This document shows positions 26,688-36,161 of a stretch of DNA of 64,000 nucleotides, piece by piece (the stretch's first letter is position 1; each line of letters opens with the position of its first letter). A model generated the notes under the pieces. The model made no database searches and had not been told where the DNA came from. It saw only the letters and a program-made list of their open reading frames with translations. The stretch lies in NCBI RefSeq assembly GCF_035974275.1, contig NZ_CP142422.1, positions 3,658,001-3,722,000 on the forward strand. The letters run 5' to 3'. The translations under genes were made by a program, and so were the position numbers. Origin of the DNA: Chryseobacterium sp. MYb264 (GTDB lineage Bacteria > Bacteroidota > Bacteroidia > Flavobacteriales > Weeksellaceae).

Positions 26688-27797
26688 TCAAATTATCATA
26701 AATTGCCTCCCGGAAAATGATTTTACTTTCCCTAAAAGTTCTAACTCTAAAATTATTGATAGAATTTTATGAGAAGGAAGGGAAATTTTATCCGCCAGGT
26801 CGTCCAGGCTGATACGTGGGTGGTCGGCAATTATACGGTATATAAGATTTTGATTTTCAGTAAGCAAAAGATTGGTTTCACTTTCAGGGAATAATTCTTC
26901 TATTTTGTCTGCAGGCTTATTAAATCCTAATGAATCCACGAGATTTTTAAGGGTTGAAATGGTTGTTGCTTTGTTCTGAAAAATGAGGTGATTACATCCT
27001 TGACTGTATTTATCCGTAATTTTTCCGGGAAGCGCAAAAACATCCCTGTTGTAATTGTTGGCGAATGTGGCCGTGCTGATAGAGCCTCCCCCAAATGCTG
27101 TTTCCACAATGATGGTAGCAGGAGAAAAACCGGCAACGATTCTGTTTCTTTGGATAAAATTTTCTCTGCCCGGCTTTTGGGAAGAATTAAATTCAGTGAA
27201 GAGTGCTCCTCCCTGTTCAATGATATTTTCCGATAGCTTTTTGTTTCGGGAAGGATAAATCATCTGAAATCCGTGAGCTAAAACTCCTGCTGTAGGAATC
27301 TGAAAGTGAATAGACTGCTCATGAACCTCCTGGTCCGCTCCCAAGGCAAGACCGCTGATGGATATATATCTGGAATGCCGGGTTTCCTGAAAAAAATCCT
27401 GGATAAATTTCTTCCCGTAGGAGGTCATATTTCGTGTGCCAACGATGCTTACTGTTGTTAAGGAACGGTCGAAGTTCCCTTTTTGGTAAAGGATTACGGG
27501 AGCATCATCACATTCATGGATAAGACCCGGAAGGTTTTTCAGGTGTCTAAGATGAATCAGGATATTATTCTTTTCGCAAAATTCTAATTCTTTTTCTGCA
27601 AATTTCAAATGATCCGGGTTTCCAATGTCGGAAACTGTTTTTCTGCCGATGCCGTCTGCTTTTGGATACTCTTTTTTAGCATAAAGCCATGCTTCTTTAG
27701 CGCTTTTAAACGTATGGATAAGTTTGATGAAATTAATATCACCAACCAGATTGCATTCACGCAATGCGATGGAATAAAGATGTTCTTCGGAATACAT
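26688..27797 (-). CDS. dprA: DNA-processing protein DprA
   Basis: Starting at the Met at 27797 (MYSEEHLYSIAL) the protein is 369 residues. An N-terminal helix-hairpin/SAM-like region is followed by the DprA Rossmann-like core with SIVGTRNMTSYG, ISGLALGADQEVHE, the RNRIVAGFSPATIIVE helix and GGGSISTATFANNYNRDVFALPG. A C-terminal winged-helix domain (PRISLDDLADKISLP) completes it. Family knowledge: DprA protects incoming single-stranded DNA and loads RecA in natural transformation. It lies 37 bp downstream of the rhomboid gene, so both are likely co-transcribed. Confidence 0.95.
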   Translation of the reverse strand: MYSEEHLYSIALRECNLVGDINFIKLIHTFKSAKEAWLYAKKEYPKADGIGRKTVSDIGNPDHLKFAEKELEFCEKNNILIHLRHLKNLPGLIHECDDAPVILYQKGNFDRSLTTVSIVGTRNMTSYGKKFIQDFFQETRHSRYISISGLALGADQEVHEQSIHFQIPTAGVLAHGFQMIYPSRNKKLSENIIEQGGALFTEFNSSQKPGRENFIQRNRIVAGFSPATIIVETAFGGGSISTATFANNYNRDVFALPGKITDKYSQGCNHLIFQNKATTISTLKNLVDSLGFNKPADKIEELFPESETNLLLTENQNLIYRIIADHPRISLDDLADKISLPSHKILSIILELELLGKVKSFSGRQFMII

Positions 27798-27834
27798 TCG
27801 TGTTTTTTTGTGTAACAAATGTAGCAATTAAGTT

Positions 27835-28602
27835 TTACTTTTTCCTTAATTCTTCCAAATGATCCCAAATATCATCTCTTTTTTTATAAGGGAGTTCCAG
27901 GAAATCTTCGGGATGATTTTCTTTATATTCCTGCCATAGTTTATCGTCTTTTTCACTGTAATAATGTGGAAATTCCCAAATGTATTTTTTCTTTCGATCT
28001 CCCACATTCTTAAACATAAAGGCAATAATACTTCCGACAACTGCGCCAGAGAGGTGTGCCTGCCAGGAAATCTTACTTGGCTCCTGCAGATTATAGAAAA
28101 GTTCTTCAGGCAGCATTCCCCAAACAAGGCTTCCGTAATAAAGAACAACAAGCAGTGAAATGGTGAGAAGCTTCATATTCCACCTGAAAACTCCGCTGAA
28201 AAAAAGAAAAAATGCAAGAACATACACCACGCCGCTTGCTCCTATGGTGCAAGTATACATATATTGTCCGGTCATGATATCGATAGGAGGGAGCATCCAT
28301 ACCAGAAGCCCCGTGGCCAGCCATCCGAGGATAAATACTTTGTTCGCTACCATAGGATAAAACTGGTAAAGCAGAAACATTAACGCTCCAATGGGAATGG
28401 AATTTCCTATAATATGATCTATATTTCCATGTAAAAGCGGAGAAGTCACCACGCCCAGCAACCCTTCAGGAACCAATGGAATAATGGCTCCGAAACAGCT
28501 GCTGAAAAAGCCCATGGTTTGCAGAAAATATCCGAACCACATTGCTGCCAGCATGAATAATGGGTAGATGACTGCTCTTTTGGAGATTATATTTTTAATC
28601 AT
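27835..28602 (-). CDS. Rhomboid family intramembrane serine protease
   Basis: From the Met at 28602 (MIKNIISKRAV) the protein is 255 residues with about six membrane spans. The catalytic dyad is visible as Ser in IGASGVVYVLAF and His in WQAHLSGAVVGSI, and the HGNIDHIIGN loop is also typical. The C-terminus is a charged cytosolic tail of about 60 residues. A longer start at 28644 would add 14 residues that do not look conserved. It cleaves membrane-embedded substrates, which are unknown here. It is in an operon with dprA. Confidence 0.9.
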   Translation of the reverse strand: MIKNIISKRAVIYPLFMLAAMWFGYFLQTMGFFSSCFGAIIPLVPEGLLGVVTSPLLHGNIDHIIGNSIPIGALMFLLYQFYPMVANKVFILGWLATGLLVWMLPPIDIMTGQYMYTCTIGASGVVYVLAFFLFFSGVFRWNMKLLTISLLVVLYYGSLVWGMLPEELFYNLQEPSKISWQAHLSGAVVGSIIAFMFKNVGDRKKKYIWEFPHYYSEKDDKLWQEYKENHPEDFLELPYKKRDDIWDHLEELRKK

Positions 28603-28852
28603 AATTGATATACTAGGAATAGGAGACCACAAATCAAAAGCCAATACACAATTTCGGAAAATTTGGCGATGATTTCCTGTGAAAGAAATAATTTTAAGCC
28701 AAAAGGTAATGATTTTTACTATTTTTGAAATTATAATTAAAATTTTGGCATTTACTTTTCTAAAGTGGCTTGTTTTTAGCTGGTTAAAGAAAAGTTTGAT
28801 GTAAATATAGAATATGCCTGAGGCATACTTTTTTTAACAAAAATTATATTTA

Positions 28853-28860
28853 TACTTTTG
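28853..28860 (+). promoter_or_regulatory. -7 element upstream of the DUF3078 gene
   Basis: TACTTTTG matches TAnnTTTG, 21 bp before the start codon at 28882. No strict -33 TTG is seen. Confidence 0.5.
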
Positions 28861-28881
28861 TAATTGATAATCTTTAGTCTT

Positions 28882-29811
28882 ATGAAGAAGTTTTTATTCA
28901 TTCTTTCCCTTACGTTAGGGATTTTTGCCAGTGCTCAGGTGGTGGTTATTGATACCGGATCTGTAAAAATTGATACAATAAAACATTGGTCGGTATTGGG
29001 AAAACAATCCGTAATGATTAATCAGGCTGCATTCTCAAACTGGGTTGGTGGTGGTGCCAATAATGTAGGTTGGCTTGCTGCAATTGATTATAATATTACA
29101 TATGAGAATGATAAAGATCTCTGGGAAAATATTATTCTTCTTAATTACGGACAGAATGATACAAAGGGAATAGGTGTCAGAAAAACCCAGGATGTTATCA
29201 ACATTTCTACCAATTATGGTCGGAAGATCTCCAAAAGCTGGTATCTTTCTGCCGGAGCTGGCTTCCAGTCGCAGTTTGCAGTCGGATATGAGGACGGAAA
29301 CAATCCTTTAGCGAAAAAATTGTCGAATTTTATGGCTCCGGGATATCTGAATCTCGGTCTCGGTATCACTTACCGGCCAAATGATAATATTAATATCAAT
29401 CTTCGTCCTACCAATGCCAGATGGACGTTTGTGCTGGATAAAGATCTTCAGACCGCAGGAAGCTATGGTTTAAAGGCTGATGGAGATACTTCGCTATTGC
29501 AGTTCGGTTTTCTGGGGACGGCTTCCTATAAATTAAAGATTATGGATAATGTAAACATGACAAATACGGCTTCTGTTTTCTCTAATTATCTGGATCATCC
29601 CGAAAGGCTGGTATTAGCGTACGGAATGGTTCTGAATTTGAAGGTTAACCGATTTATTTCTTCCAATATTACAGTCGATGTTCTTTATGACCATAATCAG
29701 ATCCAGAAAACGCAGCTTAAACAAACGCTTGGAGTTGGTTTAGCTTATACTTTGAATAACGGTGTAAAACGATCTGAAAGAAAAGACAGCCAGTGGTGGT
29801 TGAAAAAGTAA
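28882..29811 (+). CDS. DUF3078 family outer-membrane-like protein
   Basis: The ATG at 28882 starts a standard signal peptide (MKKFLFILSLTLGIFASAQ). The 309-residue protein fits DUF3078: HWSVLGKQSVMINQAAFSNW, GGGANNVGWLA, then alternating amphipathic strands ending LGVGLAYTLNN, suggesting a small outer-membrane beta-barrel (inference). The family is widespread in Flavobacteriia without assigned function. It is a single gene with its own promoter and terminator, transcribed divergently from the rhomboid-dprA operon. Confidence 0.85.
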   Translation: MKKFLFILSLTLGIFASAQVVVIDTGSVKIDTIKHWSVLGKQSVMINQAAFSNWVGGGANNVGWLAAIDYNITYENDKDLWENIILLNYGQNDTKGIGVRKTQDVINISTNYGRKISKSWYLSAGAGFQSQFAVGYEDGNNPLAKKLSNFMAPGYLNLGLGITYRPNDNININLRPTNARWTFVLDKDLQTAGSYGLKADGDTSLLQFGFLGTASYKLKIMDNVNMTNTASVFSNYLDHPERLVLAYGMVLNLKVNRFISSNITVDVLYDHNQIQKTQLKQTLGVGLAYTLNNGVKRSERKDSQWWLKK

Positions 29812-29871
29812 TTATTTAAGTACTTAAGCTAAATAATTTTAAATAGAAATTGAAATCAATATATCAATAGG

Positions 29872-29889
29872 AGCGGACTTTAGTCCGCT
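29872..29889 (+). terminator. Terminator after the DUF3078 gene
   Basis: AGCGGAC / GTCCGCT with loop TTTA is followed by a run of T. Confidence 0.88.
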
Positions 29890-30200
29890 TTTTTTATACA
29901 TGAGAATCTTGGCTTTAGCCAAAACTTATATTTTTAAACACAAATAACACAAATGTTTTTCACGAATAACACAATTCTCAGCCATATTCTTAGTAGTGAA
30001 ATGGCTTTATGAAACTAAAAATATTTAACATCAAAAAAGTTCAATGATCTTTTTTGCGTTCAAAATTTAAGTTTGTTATCCTATTTTCAGCTATCATTCG
30101 CTGAGTGAAACGCCTTCGCGAACAAAAAATATCCTCAATCATTTCAAAAAAACTGGCGATCTTTAGCATCAAGAAGAATATGAGGACAGCTATAAAAACA
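29890..30200. other. Non-coding gap with degenerate repeat-like sequence
   Basis: It contains ACACAAATAACACAAATG and TTCACGAATAACACAATTC, decayed copies of a phrase common between genes in this group, and no supportable gene. Two short frames on opposite strands (about 30041-30290) have only shadow-like composition. Confidence 0.5.
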
Positions 30201-30226
30201 AAAAGCACCTCAAAGAAGTGCTTTTT
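30201..30226 (-). terminator. Terminator of the suf operon
   Basis: AAAAGCACCTC / GAAGTGCTTTT (one mismatch) around AAA lies 20 bp beyond the sufD stop codon, with T-rich DNA following on the minus strand. Confidence 0.75.
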
Positions 30227-30245
30227 TATTATCAATTATATATTG

Positions 30246-31553
30246 TTAGAACTCTATATCTACTTCAAGTTTCTCCGCCAAAAGCTTTGAAATTTTCTCT
30301 TTTAAAGGCTCAATGTCAATATTCTGCATCGCATCATTAGCGAACGCATATAAAAGCAGTGCCTGAGCTTCTTTTTTTGAAATACCTCTTGCTCTTAAAT
30401 AGAATAACGCATCTTCGTTCAATTGTCCGACTGTACAACCGTGAGAACACTTTACATCGTCTGCGAAAATCTCCAACTGAGGCTTGGTGTCAATTGTGGC
30501 GCCTTCGCTTAGTAAAACGTTGTTATTTTGCTGGTAAGCATTGGTTTTCTGAGCAATTTTATCTACAAATACTTTCCCGTTGAAAACCCCGTGGGATTTC
30601 CCGCTGAAAATACCTTTGTAGTTCTGATAGCTTTCACAATTCGGCTGATTGTGGTGAACCGCCGTGTGGTGATCTACCAGCTGGTCTTTCCCGATAATCG
30701 TGATTCCGTTCATGAATGAATTGATATTCGATCCGTTTTGAATGAAATCCAGGTTATTTCTTACCAATTTACCTCCGAAAGAGAATGTATTTACAGTCGT
30801 TAAACTATCTTTTTCCTGCTTTGCGAAAGTATTATCAATTAAATAAGAAGTATCGTTATCGTTTTGCAATTTATGCCAATCTGCTTTTGCATTCGGATAA
30901 GTGAAAATTTCCGTCACAGAATTGGTCAACACGTATGTATTGTCAAAATTGTGGTGACTTTCAATGATTTCCACTTTTGCACCTTCTTCTACGATTAATA
31001 AATTTCTCGTGTTGTAGAAAGTGTTTTCTTCCTGATTTTGAGAAATATAGAAGATATGGATGGGCTTTTCAATGACAACATTTTTAGGCACTTTCAAAAA
31101 GAAACCATACTTGCAGTAAGCCTGATTTAAATTGGTGAAAGCTGACTGATCCGCAGCAATTGTGTTGAAATATTTATCGAAAACATCTTTATGCTTCTCA
31201 TCATTCAATGCATAATTAAATGAAAGAAACTCAACATTTTCAATCGAAACTTTTGATAACTCTTTACGAAGTTTACCGTTTACGAAAGTAATCCAGTCAA
31301 AATTTTCTTCTCCCAAATGTAATTCATCCAATTGTTCTTTGGTGATGTTATGACTTTCCTTTGGGAAAAAGTTGTATCCTTTTTCAGTAATTTCCTTTAG
31401 GTTGGTATATTTGTATTCTTCGTCTTTTTTCGTAGGAAAACCAAGATTTTCAAATCTTTGAAGAGCTGCTTTTCTACCGTCATCCAGAAATCTGTGACGA
31501 AGGCTCTCCAAAAATTCACTGTGATTTTCAATAATCTGTTGTTGTAATGCCAT
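30246..31553 (-). CDS. sufD: Fe-S cluster assembly protein SufD
   Basis: From the Met at 31553 (MALQQQIIENHSEF) the protein is 435 residues; an in-frame ATG at 31580 would add nine. It is the SufD scaffold subunit, partner of SufB and SufC in the SufBC2D complex (cytosol). Visible are the N-terminal helical part with PTKKDEEYKYTNL, a right-handed beta-helix middle, and the C-terminal core ADDVKCSHGCTVGQLNEDALFYLRARG with the conserved Cys and His. It is the last gene of the operon and ends in a terminator hairpin. Confidence 0.95.
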   Translation of the reverse strand: MALQQQIIENHSEFLESLRHRFLDDGRKAALQRFENLGFPTKKDEEYKYTNLKEITEKGYNFFPKESHNITKEQLDELHLGEENFDWITFVNGKLRKELSKVSIENVEFLSFNYALNDEKHKDVFDKYFNTIAADQSAFTNLNQAYCKYGFFLKVPKNVVIEKPIHIFYISQNQEENTFYNTRNLLIVEEGAKVEIIESHHNFDNTYVLTNSVTEIFTYPNAKADWHKLQNDNDTSYLIDNTFAKQEKDSLTTVNTFSFGGKLVRNNLDFIQNGSNINSFMNGITIIGKDQLVDHHTAVHHNQPNCESYQNYKGIFSGKSHGVFNGKVFVDKIAQKTNAYQQNNNVLLSEGATIDTKPQLEIFADDVKCSHGCTVGQLNEDALFYLRARGISKKEAQALLLYAFANDAMQNIDIEPLKEKISKLLAEKLEVDIEF

Positions 31554-31653
31554 TACTGGTATATCTGTGGTTTGCACCATTTTTTCTTTTTTGTTTGGCT
31601 GAAATTGTTAAACTAAGAGATCATCTGAATCTCTGAATTTCTTAATCTTTTAA

Positions 31654-32397
31654 TTAATTTAAAAGCCAGTCGTACCCTTTTTCTTCCAATTCAAGAGCAA
31701 GAGATTTATCACCTGTTTTGATGATTTTTCCGTTTGCTAAAACGTGAACGAAGTCCGGTTGAATATAATTAAGCAATCTTTGATAGTGAGTAATCAGAAG
31801 AACTGCATTACCTTCATTTTTAAATGCGTTTACACCGTCTGCAACGATTCTTAGAGCATCAATATCTAATCCTGAATCGGTTTCATCGAGAATAGCCAAT
31901 TTAGGATCAAGCATCATCATCTGGAAGATCTCGTTTCTTTTCTTTTCACCTCCTGAAAAACCTTCATTCAATGATCTTGAAAGGAAATCTTTTTTAATAC
32001 CCAATTGCTCAGATTTTTCACGAATTAAAGCCAACATTTCTTTTGCAGGCATTTCACCTAATCCGTTTGCTTTTCTGTTTTCGTTCATCGCAGCTTTGAT
32101 AAAGTTGGTTACAGAAACCCCCGGAATTTCTACCGGATACTGAAAAGATAAGAAAATACCTTTGTGAGCTCTGTCTTCAGGAGCATCTTCGATGATATCT
32201 TCACCTCTGAAAATGATTTCTCCGTCAGTTACTTCATAATCTTCTTTCCCCGCGATTACCGAAGAAAGTGTAGATTTTCCGGCTCCGTTCGGCCCCATGA
32301 TCGCATGAACTTCACCCGGTTTTATTTCTAGATTGATTCCTTTTAAAATTTCTGCGCCGTCTTCAATTTTGGCGTGCAAGTTTTTTATCTCTAACAT
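31654..32397 (-). CDS. sufC: Fe-S cluster assembly ATPase SufC
   Basis: This 247-residue ABC-type ATPase has Walker A GPNGAGKST at 35-43, the SufC signature NEGFSGGEKKRNEI, Walker B LAILDETDSGLD and a switch His in LITHYQRLL. Length and motifs are typical. It drives the conformational change of SufB-SufD during cluster assembly. sufD follows after about 100 bp; an S8 peptidase-like gene lies just upstream in the same direction. Confidence 0.97.
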   Translation of the reverse strand: MLEIKNLHAKIEDGAEILKGINLEIKPGEVHAIMGPNGAGKSTLSSVIAGKEDYEVTDGEIIFRGEDIIEDAPEDRAHKGIFLSFQYPVEIPGVSVTNFIKAAMNENRKANGLGEMPAKEMLALIREKSEQLGIKKDFLSRSLNEGFSGGEKKRNEIFQMMMLDPKLAILDETDSGLDIDALRIVADGVNAFKNEGNAVLLITHYQRLLNYIQPDFVHVLANGKIIKTGDKSLALELEEKGYDWLLN

Positions 32398-32463
32398 TTT
32401 AATTTATATAAAATTATCGCAAGGCTAAACCAACATTGCGTATATGTTTCACTACAATTATTT

Positions 32464-33435
32464 TTAATAACCTGAATTTTCCTTTTCCAGGATCTTCTTC
32501 ACATTCTGTTTACTGATCTTATTTTTTACAATAAGTTTTGAAAGCTTTCCTGTAATGTATGGCGCAGCCACGGACACGCCGGAAACTGTTTCTTTTTTAT
32601 TAAGAGCCATTGTTACGGCAATATCCTCAGAAGGAGCATAGAGATCTATGTTTTTTCCTTCATTGGAAAAGTCTGCTCTCTGTTTCAGATCTTTATCAAG
32701 ACCACCAACCACAATTACGTTGGGCAGTACAATATTGGCAGGCACATCCTGAGATGTTTCTATATTTTTCCCGTCATTTCCGCAAGCTACAACAAACGTT
32801 ATTTCGGGATGTTCCTTAAAATTCTTTTCTAAAGAGCTTTTAAAACTATTAAGCCACTTTTGGGAATTCTGAGTTTGTTCTTCCAGATTTTTTCCAAAAT
32901 TAGGATTCTTTTCTATAATTCCTTCAAGAGTCTGCCCAAAACTTATGTTCACAAGCTGGATCTTATTTTTACTAAAATAATCAATCGACTGCCCGATAAA
33001 CTGATCCATTCTTTCCAATTCCTGTGGCAGCTGCTTTATCCTTTCTTCAACAGAAAGCTGTAACAAACCTGATTTTTCAAGTCTTTCCGTTGTATAAACA
33101 AACCCTGCTCCGTACAATTCAACATTTGGGTTTTGTTGAAGGATCACTGAGGCGATTGCCGTTCCATGATCGTAATCGTCCTGATTTCCTTCGTTGGCCA
33201 CAAATGTTTCCGGAACCAATTTTTCAAACTCATTAAAGCCAATTCCGTGAATATCGTCTACATAACCGTTTCCATCATCATCTTTAGCATTGATGCTTTC
33301 TTTTGTGTTCGTATAAACACTGTTTTTCGGAAGCGAATTCACATCAAACCTTTCCCAAATTCCTACTTTTACCTTTTGTGATAAAAGTAAGCTGCCTTTC
33401 AGAGCTAATAATAAGAAAAAGCTTTTATAATTCAT
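32464..33435 (-). CDS. S8 (subtilisin-like) family protein, catalytic Asp not evident
   Basis: This 323-residue protein has a signal peptide (to about residue 19), so it is exported, unlike its suf neighbours. The subtilase segments DDDGNGYVDDIHG, H90 in DYDHGTAIAS, the oxyanion Asn in VVACGNDGKN and S288 in SGVSVAAPYITGK are visible. The usual Asp motif (DSG/DTG) before the DDDGNGYVDD segment is not; the aligned stretch reads VGIWERFD. There is no long prodomain. It may be an atypical or inactive peptidase. It sits between the hydroxyisourate hydrolase gene and sufC. Confidence 0.8.
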   Translation of the reverse strand: MNYKSFFLLLALKGSLLLSQKVKVGIWERFDVNSLPKNSVYTNTKESINAKDDDGNGYVDDIHGIGFNEFEKLVPETFVANEGNQDDYDHGTAIASVILQQNPNVELYGAGFVYTTERLEKSGLLQLSVEERIKQLPQELERMDQFIGQSIDYFSKNKIQLVNISFGQTLEGIIEKNPNFGKNLEEQTQNSQKWLNSFKSSLEKNFKEHPEITFVVACGNDGKNIETSQDVPANIVLPNVIVVGGLDKDLKQRADFSNEGKNIDLYAPSEDIAVTMALNKKETVSGVSVAAPYITGKLSKLIVKNKISKQNVKKILEKENSGY

Positions 33436-33461
33436 AGTAAAAGATCTTCTGCTTTTTTATT

Positions 33462-33875
33462 CTAACTTCCTCTATAAGTAGAATATCCAAATGGTGATAA
33501 AGAAATAGGCACATGATAATGCTCTTTGTTCTTTACCTGAAATATAATTTCAATACTCGGATAGAAACTCTCTACTTTTTGAGCTTTATAATAATCTCCG
33601 GTTTCAAAGATCAGTTTATAAGTTCCGTTATTCTGATCTCCCTGAGCATAAGGCAGAAAATCGCCAATTCTCCCGTTGCTGTCTGTATACTTCTTGCCCA
33701 TGGGAACCCACTTTTTGGTGTTTTCGTTAAACTTTTCCAGCGATACTCCCACCTGTCCTGCTGGGTGCCCCTGCGAGATGTCAAGAATATGGCTTGAAAG
33801 CTGATAAGTACCTTTTTCCTGAGCTGAAAGCCCAAGGCATAAAACACCAAAAAATACTAATAAAAATTTTTTCAT
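33462..33875 (-). CDS. Hydroxyisourate hydrolase (transthyretin-like), exported
   Basis: This protein of about 137 residues has a signal peptide (MKKFLLVFFGVLCLGLSAQ). The mature part is a complete HIUase/transthyretin fold with the family signatures: LSSHILDISQGHPA at the start, a TDSNGR turn, HYHVPISLSPFGYS near the end and the diagnostic C-terminus YRGS. Family knowledge: it hydrolyses 5-hydroxyisourate in urate breakdown. No other urate-pathway gene lies in the window, and its place inside the suf operon is unexplained. The start could also be at 33884. Confidence 0.88.
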   Translation of the reverse strand: MKKFLLVFFGVLCLGLSAQEKGTYQLSSHILDISQGHPAGQVGVSLEKFNENTKKWVPMGKKYTDSNGRIGDFLPYAQGDQNNGTYKLIFETGDYYKAQKVESFYPSIEIIFQVKNKEHYHVPISLSPFGYSTYRGS

Positions 33876-33909
33876 CGTCATCATTACAATTTACAGTTTA
33901 TGGGATTGA

Positions 33910-35358
33910 TTACCCTACGGATCCTTCCAGAGAAATCTCAAGCAATTTTTGAGCTTCAATGGCGAACTCCATTGGTAATTTATTTAAAACCTCTTTACTG
34001 AAACCATTTACGATCAAAGCAATTGCTCTTTCTGTGTCGATTCCTCTTTGGTTACAGTAGAAAATCTGGTCTTCACCGATTTTTGAAGTCGTAGCCTCAT
34101 GCTCCAGCTGGGCAGAAGGATCTTTGATCTCTATATAGGGGAAAGTATGGGCACCGCATTCGTTACCCATCAATAGAGAGTCGCACTGAGAAAAGTTTCT
34201 CGCTCCTTTTGCTGTTGGCATTACTTTAACCAAACCTCGGTATGAATTCTGAGATTTTCCTGCAGAAATACCTTTAGAAATAATCGTAGATTTTGTATTC
34301 TTACCGATATGGATCATCTTTGTTCCTGTATCAGCATATTGGTGATTGTTGGTCACTGCGATAGAGTAAAACTCACCGATTGAATTATCACCTTTCAAAA
34401 TACAAGAAGGGTATTTCCAAGTTACAGCAGAACCAGTTTCAACCTGAGTCCAAGAGATTTTTGCATTCTTTTCGCAAAGTCCTCTTTTCGTTACGAAATT
34501 GAAAACTCCACCTTTTCCTTCTTCATTCCCTGGATACCAGTTTTGTACAGTTGAATATTTAATTTCAGCATTATCCATTGCGATTAGCTCAACAACAGCC
34601 GCGTGAAGCTGATTTTCGTCTCTTGATGGTGCTGTACAACCTTCTAAGTAAGATACATAACTTCCTTCATCTGCAATCACAAGTGTTCTTTCAAACTGAC
34701 CTGTACCTGCTTGATTAATACGGAAATATGTAGATAATTCCATCGGGCATTTTACTCCTTTTGGAATATAGCAGAAACTTCCGTCAGAGAAAACTGCGGA
34801 ATTCAATGCTGAATAAAAATTATCTCCTCTCGGAACTACTTTTCCAAGATATTTTCTTACCAAATCAGGGTGGTTTTTAATCGCTTCAGAGATAGAACAG
34901 AAAATAATTCCTTTTTCCATCAATGTATCCTGAAAAGTTGTTTTTACAGAAACTGAGTCAATTACGATATCTACCGCAACTCCTGAAAGTCTTTTTTGTT
35001 CTTCGATATTGATTCCTAATTTTTCGAAAGTCGCCAATAATTCAGGATCTACTTCGTCTAAACTTTCAAGCTCAGGTTTTGCTTTTGGTGCAGCATAATA
35101 TTTAATGGCCTGGAAATCCGGTTTTTCGTACTTAATATTCGCCCATTCCGGCTCCACCATTTTCAACCAGATTCTGAAAGATTCCAAACGCCATTCTGTC
35201 ATCCATTCCGGCTCTTCTTTTTTAGTAGAAATCGCGCGGACGATGTCTTCGTTTAAACCCGTCGGGAAATCTTCATAATCGATTTTCGTCTCCCAGCCGA
35301 ATTCATATTTTTTATTTTCTAAGTCGACGCGTAAATCGTCTTCAGTGTACTTTGACAT
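33910..35358 (-). CDS. sufB: Fe-S cluster assembly protein SufB
   Basis: This 482-residue protein is the SufB scaffold subunit, on which clusters are assembled in the SufBC2D complex. Diagnostic stretches are [71 protein letters not shown] with the putative cluster-accepting Cys, and [17 protein letters not shown] with the conserved Glu. Length is normal. It lies downstream of sufA and a four-helix-bundle gene, in the same direction. Confidence 0.97.
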   Translation of the reverse strand: MSKYTEDDLRVDLENKKYEFGWETKIDYEDFPTGLNEDIVRAISTKKEEPEWMTEWRLESFRIWLKMVEPEWANIKYEKPDFQAIKYYAAPKAKPELESLDEVDPELLATFEKLGINIEEQKRLSGVAVDIVIDSVSVKTTFQDTLMEKGIIFCSISEAIKNHPDLVRKYLGKVVPRGDNFYSALNSAVFSDGSFCYIPKGVKCPMELSTYFRINQAGTGQFERTLVIADEGSYVSYLEGCTAPSRDENQLHAAVVELIAMDNAEIKYSTVQNWYPGNEEGKGGVFNFVTKRGLCEKNAKISWTQVETGSAVTWKYPSCILKGDNSIGEFYSIAVTNNHQYADTGTKMIHIGKNTKSTIISKGISAGKSQNSYRGLVKVMPTAKGARNFSQCDSLLMGNECGAHTFPYIEIKDPSAQLEHEATTSKIGEDQIFYCNQRGIDTERAIALIVNGFSKEVLNKLPMEFAIEAQKLLEISLEGSVG

Positions 35359-35393
35359 TAATTAAATAATTAAAAAATTAAATGATTAAAAAA

Positions 35394-35762
35394 TTAGTTT
35401 CGTTTTCTAACATCTGTTTTAGAGAGATAATCAATAAATTTTGATAATTGTCTTGAAACCAATTTGCAATCATTAATTAAATCTTGTGTGTCCTCTTCAT
35501 ATAGGATTGAGCAAAGATGTAACATATTTCTTACTTCGCCACAACTGCCTTTAGAATATTTTAAAAATCTAATGAATTGTGCATTGTTGTTATACTCGCT
35601 CCCTTCTGCAATATTGTTTGAAATTGATAAAACCGCTCTTTTTATTTGGTTACTCAATTCAAATTCTTTCTTGTATTTATCTTGACTTAAAAGATTAAAA
35701 ACATTCTTAGTAAGATTAATGGCTAATTGATAAACTTCAAATTTTTCGAATTCAACAGCCAT
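35394..35762 (-). CDS. Four helix bundle (S23/IVS-like) protein
   Basis: This 122-residue all-helical protein has the family start (EFEKFEVYQLAINLTKNVF) and core segments KRAVLSISNNIAEGS, FIRFLKYSKGSCGEVRNML and the C-terminal LSKFIDYL. The family is known from intervening sequences inserted in 23S rRNA and also as free-standing genes in Bacteroidota; biochemical function is unknown. Here it separates sufA from sufB and is flanked by AT-rich, roughly inverted sequences at 35359-35396 and 35765-35806, suggesting an insertion into the operon (inference). Confidence 0.88.
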   Translation of the reverse strand: MAVEFEKFEVYQLAINLTKNVFNLLSQDKYKKEFELSNQIKRAVLSISNNIAEGSEYNNNAQFIRFLKYSKGSCGEVRNMLHLCSILYEEDTQDLINDCKLVSRQLSKFIDYLSKTDVRKRN

Positions 35763-35803
35763 TGCTAATTTTTAAATTTTTTAATCCTTTAATCTTTTAA
35801 TAA

Positions 35804-36133
35804 TTACAAGCTAAAAGATTCTCCACACCCGCAAGTTCTGGATGCGTTCGGATTGTTAAAAACAAATCCTTTTCCGTTCAAACCTCCTGAATATTCAAGA
35901 GTGGTTCCTGCTAAATAAAGAATGGATTTTTTATCTACAACAATTTTGATCTCGTTATCTTCAAAAACCTGATCTGTATCAGATTTCTTATTGTCAAATC
36001 CCAAAACATATTCTAATCCGGAGCATCCTCCGCTTTTTACTCCCACTCTTATATAGTCTTCAGCAGCGTTGAAGCCATCCTCCGTCATCAGTTGGATTGC
36101 CTTTACTTTTGCATGATCTGATACTTTTATCAT
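35804..36133 (-). CDS. sufA: SufA/IscA-type Fe-S carrier
   Basis: This 109-residue A-type carrier has the three conserved cysteines C37 (SGGCSGLEY), C101 and C103 (CGCGESF). It receives clusters from SufBCD and passes them to target proteins. It is the first gene of the operon, 28 bp downstream of a full promoter match. Whether it should be called SufA, IscA or ErpA cannot be decided from sequence alone; the operon context favours SufA. Confidence 0.93.
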   Translation of the reverse strand: MIKVSDHAKVKAIQLMTEDGFNAAEDYIRVGVKSGGCSGLEYVLGFDNKKSDTDQVFEDNEIKIVVDKKSILYLAGTTLEYSGGLNGKGFVFNNPNASRTCGCGESFSL

Positions 36134-36161
36134 TGTATTTATTTAGAATGATTTAATGATG

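Noticed and set aside
29932..30240. Small regulatory RNA between the DUF3078 gene and sufD
   Set aside because: Only degenerate repeat-like DNA and the two gene terminators are visible; no independent promoter with a matching hairpin.
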